From positions 1 to 5,970 of the forward strand of contig CANNRM010000041.1 in the NCBI GenBank assembly GCA_947508155.1: a stretch of DNA of 5,970 bases, read 5' to 3'. The position numbers were made by a program, and so were the translations under genes. The DNA is from Rickettsiales bacterium (GTDB lineage Bacteria; Pseudomonadota; Alphaproteobacteria; Rickettsiales; Rickettsiaceae). Below, in pieces: positions 1-5,429 of this stretch (positions are counted from its first letter, which is position 1; every line of letters begins with the position of its first letter). The notes beneath the pieces are model-generated. The model saw only the letters and a program-made list of their open reading frames with translations. It was not told the origin of the DNA and made no database searches.

Positions 1-1
1 A

Positions 2-319
2 GAGCAGGAAATAGTAAAGCCTGAATTATCCGCAAGCGATCCATATGCTAGAGTTGTGGATACATTTGGCGGAAAGAATAATCTAGGTATGGCCACTGCC
101 GTTATATTTGCTTTAATAGTAGGAACGTGGTTTTATATGCTCGGAATTCATAAAAATGATGATGGCGGTTTGGTGCAGAATCTAGAAAATTTAGAGCCTG
201 TGAATTACATGCTGAATATGCAGGAGCCACGGAAAGATATAGAAGATTTGACGCAGGTGGATTTTAAATTACCCAATAATGAGAGTAGTTCAGATGGACT
301 TAATGACACAAATAATTAA
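2..319 (+). CDS. Single-pass membrane protein of unknown function, 5' end outside window
   Basis: The frame is open from base 2 to the TAA at 317-319, giving 105 visible residues, so the gene begins upstream of the window. A GTG at 56 could be read as a start, but the open, protein-like sequence before it (Glu/Lys/Pro-rich, then DPYARVVDTFGG) argues for a longer protein. One hydrophobic segment covers about visible residues 28-49 (LGMATAVIFALIVGTWFYML) and is followed by a polar, acidic, Asn-rich tail of about 55 residues. The flanking charges do not settle the orientation. I do not recognise the family. Its end overlaps the start of the coiled-coil gene, and zapA follows, so it is probably co-transcribed with a cell-division gene. 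A division or envelope role is only inferred from that position. Confidence 0.7.
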   Translation, partial: EQEIVKPELSASDPYARVVDTFGGKNNLGMATAVIFALIVGTWFYMLGIHKNDDGGLVQNLENLEPVNYMLNMQEPRKDIEDLTQVDFKLPNNESSSDGLNDTNN

Positions 320-518
320 TAATCTTCAAAATCTGGATAAGAGTTTGGATGAGCTTTTGAGAGAGAAAAATACATTGCAAAATGATATTCAATCGCTTAA
401 AACAGAGAATGCAGATTTGAAGAAACGAATGCAAATCATCCATTCTGAAATGGAAGTATATATTAAAGAACTCAAAGAAATTAGAGCATATTATGTCAGT
501 AGTAACGATAACGCTTAA
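294..518 (+). CDS. Small coiled-coil protein upstream of zapA
   Basis: This encodes about 74 residues starting MDLMTQIINNLQ. The rest is almost entirely a predicted coiled coil: Leu/Ile at heptad spacing among Lys, Glu, Asn and Gln (LDELLREKNTLQNDIQSLK, then ENADLKKRMQIIHSEMEVYIKELKEI). The in-frame ATG at 279 has no purine-rich site before it. The ATG at 294 is preceded by GAGAG at 281-285, and an ATG at 303 is also possible. The gene overlaps the 3' end of the membrane-protein gene (to 319) and the first 26 bases of zapA (493-518), which suggests translational coupling. Many alphaproteobacteria carry a short coiled-coil protein (DUF4164-like, ZapB-like in character) just before zapA. This one fits that position and shape, but the family name is an inference and a function in Z-ring assembly is unproven. 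Confidence 0.75.
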   Translation: MDLMTQIINNLQNLDKSLDELLREKNTLQNDIQSLKTENADLKKRMQIIHSEMEVYIKELKEIRAYYVSSNDNA

Positions 519-798
519 CGGCAAGCATTTTCAAATTGGATGCAATGATGGAGAGGAATCTCTGTTGCAATCAGCTGCGGAGAAATTGCAGCACCGCATA
601 GAAGAGATGCGTGAGGCGAGCCCTAAGGCTACGACGGAGATGTTGTTGATTTTTTGTGCACTTGCATTGCAGGACGAAAATACGGAACTTCGTACAAAGC
701 TTGATAGTAGCGGCTATAGCGATGATGAGAAGATTGCGGATACGCTCAGCACTATTGCTAATTATTTGGATGAATTGGCGAAGAAGATTACGAAATAG
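493..798 (+). CDS. zapA: Cell division protein ZapA
   Basis: This 101-residue protein has the ZapA architecture. The N-terminal beta-rich globular head (residues about 1-45) begins MSVVTITLNGKHFQIGCNDG and continues into EESLLQSAAEKLQHRIEEM. A helical, coiled-coil C-terminal half follows (TTEMLLIFCALALQDENTELRTKL, ending YLDELAKKITK). ZapA binds FtsZ in the cytoplasm and bundles protofilaments at the division site, working as a dimer or tetramer through the C-terminal helix. The length is normal for the family. The start at 493 lies inside the upstream coiled-coil gene with no strong ribosome binding site of its own, so translation is probably coupled to that gene. A long inverted repeat begins six bases after the stop and may end the transcript. 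A candidate 6S RNA follows, an arrangement common in proteobacteria. Confidence 0.85.
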   Translation: MSVVTITLNGKHFQIGCNDGEESLLQSAAEKLQHRIEEMREASPKATTEMLLIFCALALQDENTELRTKLDSSGYSDDEKIADTLSTIANYLDELAKKITK

Positions 799-803
799 AG
801 GAG

Positions 804-957
804 TGGTTATTTGAGCCAACGTCATCCTCAGGCGTACGCAGTACGTCCCGGGGATCTTGTGACAGAGGAGAGATGCCCGATCGAACTTTCCTCCGCCGTC
901 CTGAGGTCCCCGAGATTTGCTATGCAAACTCGAGGATGACGTTGGCTCGAGCGACCA
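804..957 (+). repeat. Long imperfect inverted repeat behind zapA (element C)
   Basis: The arms run from about 804-857 and 905-957. The core GAGCCAACGTCATCCTC at 813-829 is matched perfectly by its complement at 932-948. Pairing continues imperfectly outward (TGGT at 804-807 with ACCA at 954-957) and inward towards CGGGGATCT on the left and AGGTCCCCG on the right. The centre holds its own 8-bp stem (865-872 with 886-893, one G-T pair). The stretch is clearly more GC-rich than its surroundings. It has the GTCATCC...GGATC signature of dispersed extragenic palindromes seen in many proteobacteria, including Rickettsiales. Its position right after the zapA stop means it could act as a terminator or RNA stabiliser, though no T-run follows it. 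Confidence 0.8.
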
Positions 958-972
958 TTTCGCATAATCCCC

Positions 973-1001
973 TTGCTATTTCCCTTCACACCTGATATTA
1001 T
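973..1001 (+). promoter_or_regulatory. Candidate sigma-70 promoter for the 6S-like RNA
   Basis: TTGCTA at 973-978 (4 of 6 to TTGACA) is followed after 17 bases by TATTAT at 996-1001 (5 of 6 to TATAAT). Transcription would start near 1008. It lies behind the element C palindrome and directly before the structured non-coding stretch, as expected for an independently transcribed RNA gene. It is supported by pattern only. Confidence 0.4.
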
Positions 1002-1039
1002 CCACTCAAGCTGCTCGGCGCGTTTTTGGTGAATTTATT

Positions 1040-1247
1040 GTCCCGAGACTATAATTACTCTTTAGGGAGCTGTCCCTGTTTTGACCGTGGTCTAAGCATA
1101 TGGCGCCCACCTTTACATAAGGTCTACGTACGGATCTTTCTTCCAGACGGCCAGAGCGGTGGTTCGAATATTCTTAACTTGAGTTTGATATAAGATTTGG
1201 CAAAATGCACTCCAAGCGTTATGCCGAAACCTATTCCAAGCTCGGGT
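1040..1247 (+). ncRNA. ssrS: Candidate 6S RNA behind zapA
   Basis: No convincing gene is open on the plus strand, yet the stretch is less AT-rich than its flanks and has local hairpins: AGGGA/TCCCT around GCTG (about 1073-1086) and ACCTT/AAGGT around TACAT (1110-1124). The string GGCGCCCACCT...AGGTC resembles, from memory, a motif of alphaproteobacterial 6S RNAs. CCCGAG at 1042-1047 can close the molecule with CTCGGG at 1241-1246, and weaker pairing (GTTTTT near 1022 with AAAAAC near 1269) could extend it. 6S RNA binds the sigma-70 RNA polymerase holoenzyme as a promoter mimic, and in proteobacteria its gene typically lies just downstream of zapA, as here. The ends are approximate. About 205 nt is long for the family, so the true RNA may be shorter (about 1040-1190). 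Position and motif both argue for it, but I could not fold or align it. Confidence 0.42.
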
Positions 1248-1249
1248 GA

Positions 1250-1503
1250 TACGTAATACCATTTCCTGAAAAACCGTACATAAGCGATTTTTGAGGACTC
1301 GCCTTTGCGCGCATATTAAGTATATGTTTACGCAGGCTTCACCTTTAAATCATTTATGTCCAATTTAATTTGAGGAATGGCATAACCTCAGAAACAGAGT
1401 GAACGTGCAAAAAGTTACTTAATTTTGACATATCATAAATATATCTTGTTTTTCCTTGTTTAATGGTTTAGATTGTTCAATCAATTATAAACAGAGGATA
1501 ATC
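1250..1503. other. Intergenic stretch with no convincing gene
   Basis: I see no gene here. A TTGACA at 1425-1430 is a perfect -35 match, but no acceptable -10 lies 16-19 bases behind it. The three-gene cluster presumably has its promoter in the AT-rich part from 1420 to 1490. The minus strand has two overlapping frames free of stops, which I do not call as genes. Confidence 0.5.
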
Positions 1504-1725
1504 ATGACAATCGAAACAACAAATAATCAAAATGATAGCAATAGTGCTAATAATGTACAAGATACAACATCTATAACATTTGGTGGTAATGAGCAACTAT
1601 TCAATCATCATGATTCTCAAGAAAATTTAGTCAATGATAGCATGGAGCAGAGCGAATGCTCATGCAGTGATCTTTTGGTATATCCACTTTTATGTCTTGG
1701 TTGGTTGTTGCATTTGTGTGATTAG
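1504..1725 (+). CDS. Small Asn-rich protein with hydrophobic Cys-bearing tail (cluster member 1)
   Basis: This encodes 73 residues. The ATG at 1504 is chosen because GAGGA at 1494-1498 sits five bases before it; an in-frame ATG at 1456 has no such site. Residues 1-50 are polar and probably disordered, rich in Asn, Ser, Thr, Gln and Asp (MTIETTNNQNDSNSANN). The tail from residue 51 is different: ECSCSDLLVYPLLCLGWLLH, ending LCD, with Cys at 52, 54, 64 and 72. It is too short and too C-terminal for a normal signal peptide, but it could anchor in or lie on a membrane. I do not recognise a family. The core LCLGW matches the tails of the next two proteins (QLFGC, SCLGC). It is first of three genes in a row, 69 bases before the next. 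Confidence 0.6.
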   Translation: MTIETTNNQNDSNSANNVQDTTSITFGGNEQLFNHHDSQENLVNDSMEQSECSCSDLLVYPLLCLGWLLHLCD

Positions 1726-1739
1726 TGCTTTCAAATACC

Positions 1740-1768
1740 TTGATCATTTTATTTAAATGTCCTACATT
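1740..1768 (+). promoter_or_regulatory. Possible promoter before cluster member 2
   Basis: TTGATC at 1740-1745 and TACATT at 1763-1768 are separated by 17 bases, each 4 of 6 to consensus. A start near 1775 would fall on the ATG at 1774, favouring translation from the ATG at 1795. The match is weak and read-through from the previous gene is equally possible. Confidence 0.25.
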
Positions 1769-1794
1769 ATACCATGTCAAATATAGAGGGTGTG

Positions 1795-1950
1795 ATGGAG
1801 CGGCGTGTAAAAGACAAAAAAGGCTTTCATCGAGATATGGCTGATAATGACTCCGATTATGGGTCTATAGAAGAAGGTAATGGTTGGTGGCGCTGGTTTA
1901 CACAACTATTTGGATGTTGTTCTTCGCATGATGATTATCTAGAATTATGA
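1795..1950 (+). CDS. Small charged protein with aromatic, Cys-Cys tail (cluster member 2)
   Basis: This encodes 51 residues from the ATG at 1795, which has GAGGG at 1786-1790 four bases before it, the same layout as the next gene. An in-frame ATG at 1774 would give 58 residues but has no ribosome binding site. Residues 1-16 are strongly basic (MERRVKDKKGFHRDM). Residues 17-28 are acidic. Then come an aromatic stretch GWWRWFTQLFGCCSS (residues 30-44, Cys 41 and 42) and an acidic end (HDDYLEL). The basic start plus a Trp-rich segment with paired cysteines could suit peripheral membrane binding, but this is inference. The family is not recognised. The LFGC core aligns with the tails of its neighbours. 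Its TGA at 1948-1950 overlaps the ribosome binding site of the next gene, so the two are probably translated together. Confidence 0.6.
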   Translation: MERRVKDKKGFHRDMADNDSDYGSIEEGNGWWRWFTQLFGCCSSHDDYLEL

Positions 1951-1957
1951 GGATGCT

Positions 1958-2146
1958 ATGACTAAAGAAAACGTGCCTGGTTGGGTTGTAGTAGAACATG
2001 CAGATATTACAAATGATGAAGTAGGGTTTGATTATCCGCCTTTACAATCTGTTGCATTATTAGAGGATCATGATGATGGGTTATTGGTGGAATGTCTTAA
2101 CTCGTGTCTAGGATGCTTTTGCTCTTGCTTTTATAGCTCTGAGTGA
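1958..2146 (+). CDS. Small acidic protein with Cys-rich tail (cluster member 3)
   Basis: This encodes 62 residues. The ATG at 1958 follows GAGGA at 1949-1953 by four bases, and that site overlaps the stop of the previous gene. The N-terminal two thirds are acidic (MTKENVPGWVVVEHADITND, then EVGFDYPPLQ and LLEDHDDG). The last 18 residues are VECLNSCLGCFCSCFYSSE-like, with Cys at 46, 50, 53, 55 and 57 among Leu and Phe. Five cysteines in twelve residues could bind a metal, form disulfides, or serve as acylation sites if the protein reached a eukaryotic host. None of these can be decided from sequence. I do not recognise the family. The binding-protein gene starts 38 bases later with no terminator between, so they may share a transcript. 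Confidence 0.65.
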   Translation: MTKENVPGWVVVEHADITNDEVGFDYPPLQSVALLEDHDDGLLVECLNSCLGCFCSCFYSSE

Positions 2147-2184
2147 TATGTTTATTATTCTGATATATTAATAGGAATCAAAGA

Positions 2185-2925
2185 ATGTTATCAAAAATAC
2201 TTACATCAATCTGCTGTTTATTAGCGCTTACATCTTGTGGTCAAGATACAAATCTTGCTGACAAAGATACTATAATTGTCGCTACATCTGCTGACAACCC
2301 TCCTTATGAATATATTCAAGATGGTAAAGTAGTGGGGCTTGATATTGATGCTATCAATGCTATAGGTAAAGAATTAGGCAAAAAAATTGTAGTAAAAAAC
2401 CTTGATTTTCCTGCCTTGTTGCCATCTCTTGCCACTAATAATGTGGATTTAATTATTGCTGGTTTGACGATGACTGAAGATAGAAAGCTTCATGTTGATT
2501 TTTCTGATGGATATTCATCCACGGCAATGGCTGTGATGTTTAAAAAGGCTGATAATTTTAAATCATTAGATGGCTTACATGATAAAGTTATAGGAGTTCA
2601 ATCTGGCACAACATGGGAAGCTTACGCGAAAGATCTTTTGTTGAAATTCCCGGATATTAGAATTAAGTCTCTTGCAAATAACCTCGTGCTTGTAGAAGAA
2701 TTAAAAGCTAGCAATGTTGATGCTGTTATAATGGAAGAGATGCAGGTTCAAAAGTTTGAACAAAATGTTGAGAATATGGCGAGTTTTTCTATTGTGGATA
2801 CAAAGGGAGAATTTGCTATTGCGCTTCCTAAGGGTTCAGAATTAACTGCGCTAATTAATGGCGCTATTAAGAAGCTGAAAGAATCTGGGGAATTGAAGGA
2901 AATCAAAGAAAAGTGGATGAAATAA
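2185..2925 (+). CDS. Amino-acid-type ABC transporter substrate-binding lipoprotein
   Basis: This 246-residue protein belongs to the family 3 periplasmic binding proteins (SBP_bac_3, type 2 fold), which capture polar amino acids or related solutes and hand them to an ABC permease. The signal peptide MLSKILTSICCLLALTSC ends in a lipobox (L15-T16-S17-C18), so the mature protein should be a lipoprotein with Cys18 acylated. Family hallmarks include IIVATSADNPPYEYIQDGKV near the mature N-terminus, GLDIDAINAIGKELGKK, the segment VDLIIAGLTMTEDRKLHVDF (the conserved Arg contacts the ligand carboxylate in this family), and VIGVQSGTTWEAY in the second lobe. It ends GELKEIKEKWMK, as full-length members do. 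AGGA at 2173-2176 lies eight bases before the ATG. No permease or ATPase gene is adjacent, so it is an orphan here. The ligand cannot be named. Confidence 0.85.
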   Translation: MLSKILTSICCLLALTSCGQDTNLADKDTIIVATSADNPPYEYIQDGKVVGLDIDAINAIGKELGKKIVVKNLDFPALLPSLATNNVDLIIAGLTMTEDRKLHVDFSDGYSSTAMAVMFKKADNFKSLDGLHDKVIGVQSGTTWEAYAKDLLLKFPDIRIKSLANNLVLVEELKASNVDAVIMEEMQVQKFEQNVENMASFSIVDTKGEFAIALPKGSELTALINGAIKKLKESGELKEIKEKWMK

Positions 2926-2929
2926 CGGT

Positions 2930-2976
2930 AACCGTTCGTCCGTATAGCGTCAACCGTTGTTCACGCGTATAGCGTC
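2930..2976 (+). repeat. Imperfect tandem duplication, 22 and 25 bp
   Basis: Two units lie head to tail: 2930-2951 and 2952-2976. Both begin AACCGTT and end CGTATAGCGTC; the middles differ in length. The second unit runs straight into the left end of palindromic element A. It probably arose by a local duplication beside the repeat. Confidence 0.6.
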
Positions 2977-3040
2977 ATCCCCGTGCAGGCGGGGATCCAG
3001 TTGATACAATACTTTCAGCTATATTTTATAAAAAATATAG
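2974..3040 (+). repeat. Palindromic element A, left half (interrupted by the IS)
   Basis: The GC-rich outer arm 2974-3000 (GTCATCCCC...GGATCCAG) matches the complement of 4431-4457 at 22 of 27 positions. Inside it, CAGCTATATTTT (about 3018-3029) is the left strand of an AT-rich hairpin whose right strand AAAATATAGCTG is split by the IS. With the IS and one target copy removed, the hairpin is a perfect 12-bp stem with loop ATAA. The whole element would be 128 bp. The last eight bases (3033-3040) are the left target duplication. Confidence 0.85.
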
Positions 3041-3065
3041 GGCTCTTCTAAAAAACGAGTGGGTA
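3041..3065 (+). repeat. Left terminal inverted repeat of the IS
   Basis: The left end reads GGCTCTTCTAAAA, then AACG, then AGTGGGTA. It matches the right end in reverse complement at 22 of 25 positions. Confidence 0.93.
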
Positions 3066-3138
3066 AACAAAATTATATCGCTATAAATGCATCTGATGTA
3101 ATATGCGACAATATTGTTGAATATTACCCTGGATTATT

Positions 3139-4374
3139 ATGGAACTAGAGACGTTATTTACGGAGGCATTGGGCATCAAATTGCCGTGGATAATTACTGC
3201 ATTGGATTTTGATTCAGCAGAGCGTAGACTTAATATAAATGTGGATTTTGAACGAGGCGCTACTTTTGAATACGAAGATCCAGAAACTCTAGAGAAAGGT
3301 CGGTACAAGGTGTATGATACGGTATATAAAAGCTGGAGGCACCTAAATTTTTTTGAACATGAATGCTATATAAATGCAAGGACTCCACGAATAAAACCCC
3401 CAACTGGTGGAGTCAAACTTATTATGCCACCGTGGAGTGGCTTTGTAAAAGGCTTTACACTTCTTTTTGAAGCCCTTGTTATGCGATTATGCACAAACAT
3501 GCCAGTAAGTCAGGCTAGCAAGATACTTAATGTATCTGACCATAGGCTTTGGAGAGTGCTTGAATGCTACGTTTTTAAGGCAATGCATGATGCTGATTAC
3601 AGCGAAATGAAAGCAGTTGGCATGGATGAAACATCCTTGAAAAAAGGTCATAACTACATCACATTATTTGTGGATATGGCGAAGAAAAAAACGACATTTA
3701 TTGCGGAAGGAAAAGATAATAAAACAGTAAAAGCATTTGCTGAGAATTTAGAAGAGAACAAAGGCTTCAGGACTAATATTAAGGATGTTAGCTGCGATAT
3801 GTCACCTGCTTTTATTAAGGGTGTGACAGAGCAATTACCAGAGGCTCAAATTACATTTGATAAATTTCATGTGCTTAAAATAATCAATGAAGCAGTGGAT
3901 AAAGTGAGGCGCGCGGAAGCCAAGGATAATCCTGTTTTAAAAGGGTCTCGTTACGCATTGTTAAAAAACGAGCAAAACCTTACCAAAAGCCAGAGAGCTA
4001 AGAGAGAATCATTGAGCAGCATGAATTTAAAATCCATGAGAGCATTAGGTATCAGAGAGGCGTTTCAGGCTATATATCAAGCTCCTAGTGTGGAATCGTT
4101 TGCAAGATTATTGAAAGAGTGGTATTTTTGGGCCACGCATTGTAAAATTCCTCAGATAATAGGGGTGGCAAAGACTATCAAAAATCATTGGGATGGGATA
4201 TTAGCATGGAAGCAAAGTCAGATTACAAACGGCATTCTTGAGGGGTTAAACTCGATCATTCAAGCAGCTAAACGCAAAGCGCGTGGATATAAATTTGAGC
4301 ATTTTAAAGTGATAGCATATTTGCTAACAGGCAAACTAGATTTGAAGAAGGTAAATCCGTTTCTACCCACTTGA
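3139..4374 (+). CDS. ISL3-family DDE transposase
   Basis: This intact 411-residue transposase catalyses cut-and-paste movement of its own element. The ISL3 N-terminal signature SWRHLNFFEHECYINARTPR is at residues 65-84, followed by VPWAR-like LIMPPWSGF and a helix-turn-helix-like stretch (PVSQASKILNVSDHRLWRVL, 122-141). The catalytic triad is readable as D163 (VGMDETSLKKGHNYITLFVD), D220 (VSCDMSPAF, with FDKFHVLK after it) and E368 (GILEGLNSIIQAAKRKARGY). Length is normal. Family members usually carry cysteine pairs before and after the WRH motif that form a zinc-binding domain. Here both places lack them (YEDPETLEKGRYKVYD and RIKPPTGGVK). The ATG at 3139 has only a weak GGA before it. The stop lies inside the right inverted repeat, so the gene fills the element. 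Confidence 0.95.
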   Translation: MELETLFTEALGIKLPWIITALDFDSAERRLNINVDFERGATFEYEDPETLEKGRYKVYDTVYKSWRHLNFFEHECYINARTPRIKPPTGGVKLIMPPWSGFVKGFTLLFEALVMRLCTNMPVSQASKILNVSDHRLWRVLECYVFKAMHDADYSEMKAVGMDETSLKKGHNYITLFVDMAKKKTTFIAEGKDNKTVKAFAENLEENKGFRTNIKDVSCDMSPAFIKGVTEQLPEAQITFDKFHVLKIINEAVDKVRRAEAKDNPVLKGSRYALLKNEQNLTKSQRAKRESLSSMNLKSMRALGIREAFQAIYQAPSVESFARLLKEWYFWATHCKIPQIIGVAKTIKNHWDGILAWKQSQITNGILEGLNSIIQAAKRKARGYKFEHFKVIAYLLTGKLDLKKVNPFLPT

Positions 4375-4388
4375 ATTTTAGAAGAGCC
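4364..4388 (+). repeat. Right terminal inverted repeat of the IS
   Basis: This is the reverse complement of the left end at 22 of 25 positions. It contains the transposase stop codon (4372-4374). Confidence 0.93.
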
Positions 4389-4457
4389 AAATATAGCTGC
4401 TTATAATGACGCTAACGCAAAATTATTTGACTGGGCCCCCGCCTTCGCGGGGGTGAC
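4389..4457 (+). repeat. Palindromic element A, right half
   Basis: It begins with the right copy of the target duplication AAATATAG (4389-4396) and completes the hairpin strand with CTG. It then carries a spacer CGCTAACGCAAAATTATTTG and the GC-rich outer arm 4431-4457. Bases 4410-4457 match 5670-5717 of element B at 43 of 48 positions, which shows they are copies of one repeat family. Confidence 0.85.
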
Positions 4458-4552
4458 GTAATATGGGGGTGAAATGTTGCAAATAACGAGCTACATTTTT
4501 GCTACATATGTTATTTTTTGATGCACATTTATCCTCTTTTTGTTAGTGATAG

Positions 4553-4582
4553 TTGTCTATGAGGTTTATTTACCAATATAAT
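4553..4582 (+). promoter_or_regulatory. Candidate sigma-70 promoter of the HAD-like gene
   Basis: TTGTCT at 4553-4558 (4 of 6) and a perfect TATAAT at 4577-4582 are separated by 18 bases. Transcription would begin near 4589, giving a leader of about 18 bases before the ATG at 4607. Confidence 0.4.
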
Positions 4583-4606
4583 TTTTTATATTTAAGTGGG
4601 TGAAAC

Positions 4607-5429
4607 ATGAGTCAAGAGAGTGATGTAGTAGGTCTTGTATGTTTAGATTGGGATAATACATTTACTGAACGTAATATGGATAACTTTTGCCATGAAGCAT
4701 TTCTGCTATATCTGTCAGATGGTATGGCGCCAATTCTTTATCAATATGGCTTTTCTCCAGGCGCCCAAGTACCACATGTCTCGTTACCAATTGGTCAGGG
4801 CTGTGTATATGACCCATTAGAGATTCAGGATGCGGCTAGAAAATTTATGGCTCAAGATGGCAATATGCCAAATGAAGAGGTTTTGATCCAGTATAATGTT
4901 TTAATAACATCTGTTGTTCAAAAAGGGATGAAGTTAGCAATATGTACTTTTGGAGAAAGGCCAGATGCCATATATGAAATTCTAAAAAATGCGCCAATAA
5001 GCATTGATGAGGATATTCTAAGATATCATATGGTTTATTGTTTGTGGTGGTAAAAACTCGCCCGAAAAACAATATACAAAAAACCCTCATATCAAAATTG
5101 CTCAGGAATATTTTAGGTTACCACAAGATAATAGGGTGATATTTGTTGATGATTCGCAAAAAAATCTCACGTCCGCGCGTGCTGCTCAATATGATGTCTA
5201 TGAGGCTGATTCAGATAAAAAGTGGGTATTGAATCTGCAGGCTAAAATAGATAGTTTGCCTGATATGGCTGCTATACCATATACAATCAAAAGTACAGTA
5301 GAGGTATTGGAAATCAACAAAAGAGTAGCTCAAGAAGCATCTGAGGTGGGGTTGGTTTCTAAGGATGGGGATGTTACGGTCGTAAAACTAGCGTTAGTAC
5401 CAATCAAGAAAAAGCGGCCTAGTAAATGA
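4607..5429 (+). pseudogene. HAD-superfamily phosphatase-like protein, broken by a frameshift
   Basis: Two frames together make one HAD-type hydrolase of about 273 residues. The first frame (4607-5053) has motif I as LDWDNTF (D14, D16, T18) and motif II as ICTFGE (T114), then ends in HMVYCLWW and a stop. The second frame continues from about 5040 (VCGGKNSPEKQ), supplies the motif III lysine in KNPHIK (near K158) and motif IV as VIFVDDSQKN (D181, D182), and ends with a basic tail KKKRPSK at 5429. Removing one base near 5039 joins them without loss. HAD enzymes use the first Asp as nucleophile on phosphate esters; the substrate here is unknown. No family-specific slippery site is obvious, so inactivation or a sequencing error is likelier than programmed frameshifting. 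The first part alone lacks motifs III and IV and should be inactive. The ribosome binding site before 4607 is weak (GTGGGTG). Confidence 0.75.

Larger units (their letters stand above)
3041..4388 (+). mobile_element. Complete ISL3-family insertion sequence, 1348 bp
   Basis: The element is bounded by terminal inverted repeats at 3041-3065 and 4364-4388, 22 of 25 positions identical. Both read GGCTCTTCTAAAA at the tip and AGTGGGTA at the inner end, with three mismatches between. It is flanked by an exact 8-bp direct repeat AAATATAG (3033-3040 and 4389-4396). The GGCTCTT tip and 8-bp duplication are typical of the ISL3 family, as is the encoded transposase. With intact ends, target duplication and reading frame, it could still be active or have inserted recently. 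It sits in the hairpin of a palindromic repeat, so it probably did no damage to a gene. Confidence 0.95.

Noticed and set aside
300..524. 74-codon minus-strand ORF
   Set aside because: It is a shadow of the coiled-coil gene, with composition expected from its complement.
571..927. 118-codon minus-strand ORF opposite zapA and element C
   Set aside because: It runs antisense through the well-supported zapA and the inverted repeat, with no family-like sequence or ribosome binding site.
804..957. Possible CRISPR-like structure from repeated GTCATCC motifs
   Set aside because: The motifs are inverted and dispersed, not regularly spaced direct repeats with spacers.
1150..1175. GGTGGTTCGAAT resembling a tRNA T-arm
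   Set aside because: The T-loop closing pair fails (A where C is needed), and no acceptor, D or anticodon arms fit around it.
1425..1464. TTGACA at 1425-1430 as promoter of the small-gene cluster
   Set aside because: No acceptable -10 lies at 16-19 bases; TTTAAT at 1459 is 28 bases away.
3081..3308. 75-codon minus-strand ORF at the IS left end
   Set aside because: It is antisense to the transposase start and has no recognisable domain.
4845..5090. 81-codon minus-strand ORF
   Set aside because: It is a shadow of the HAD-like gene, which shows clear HAD motifs on the other strand.
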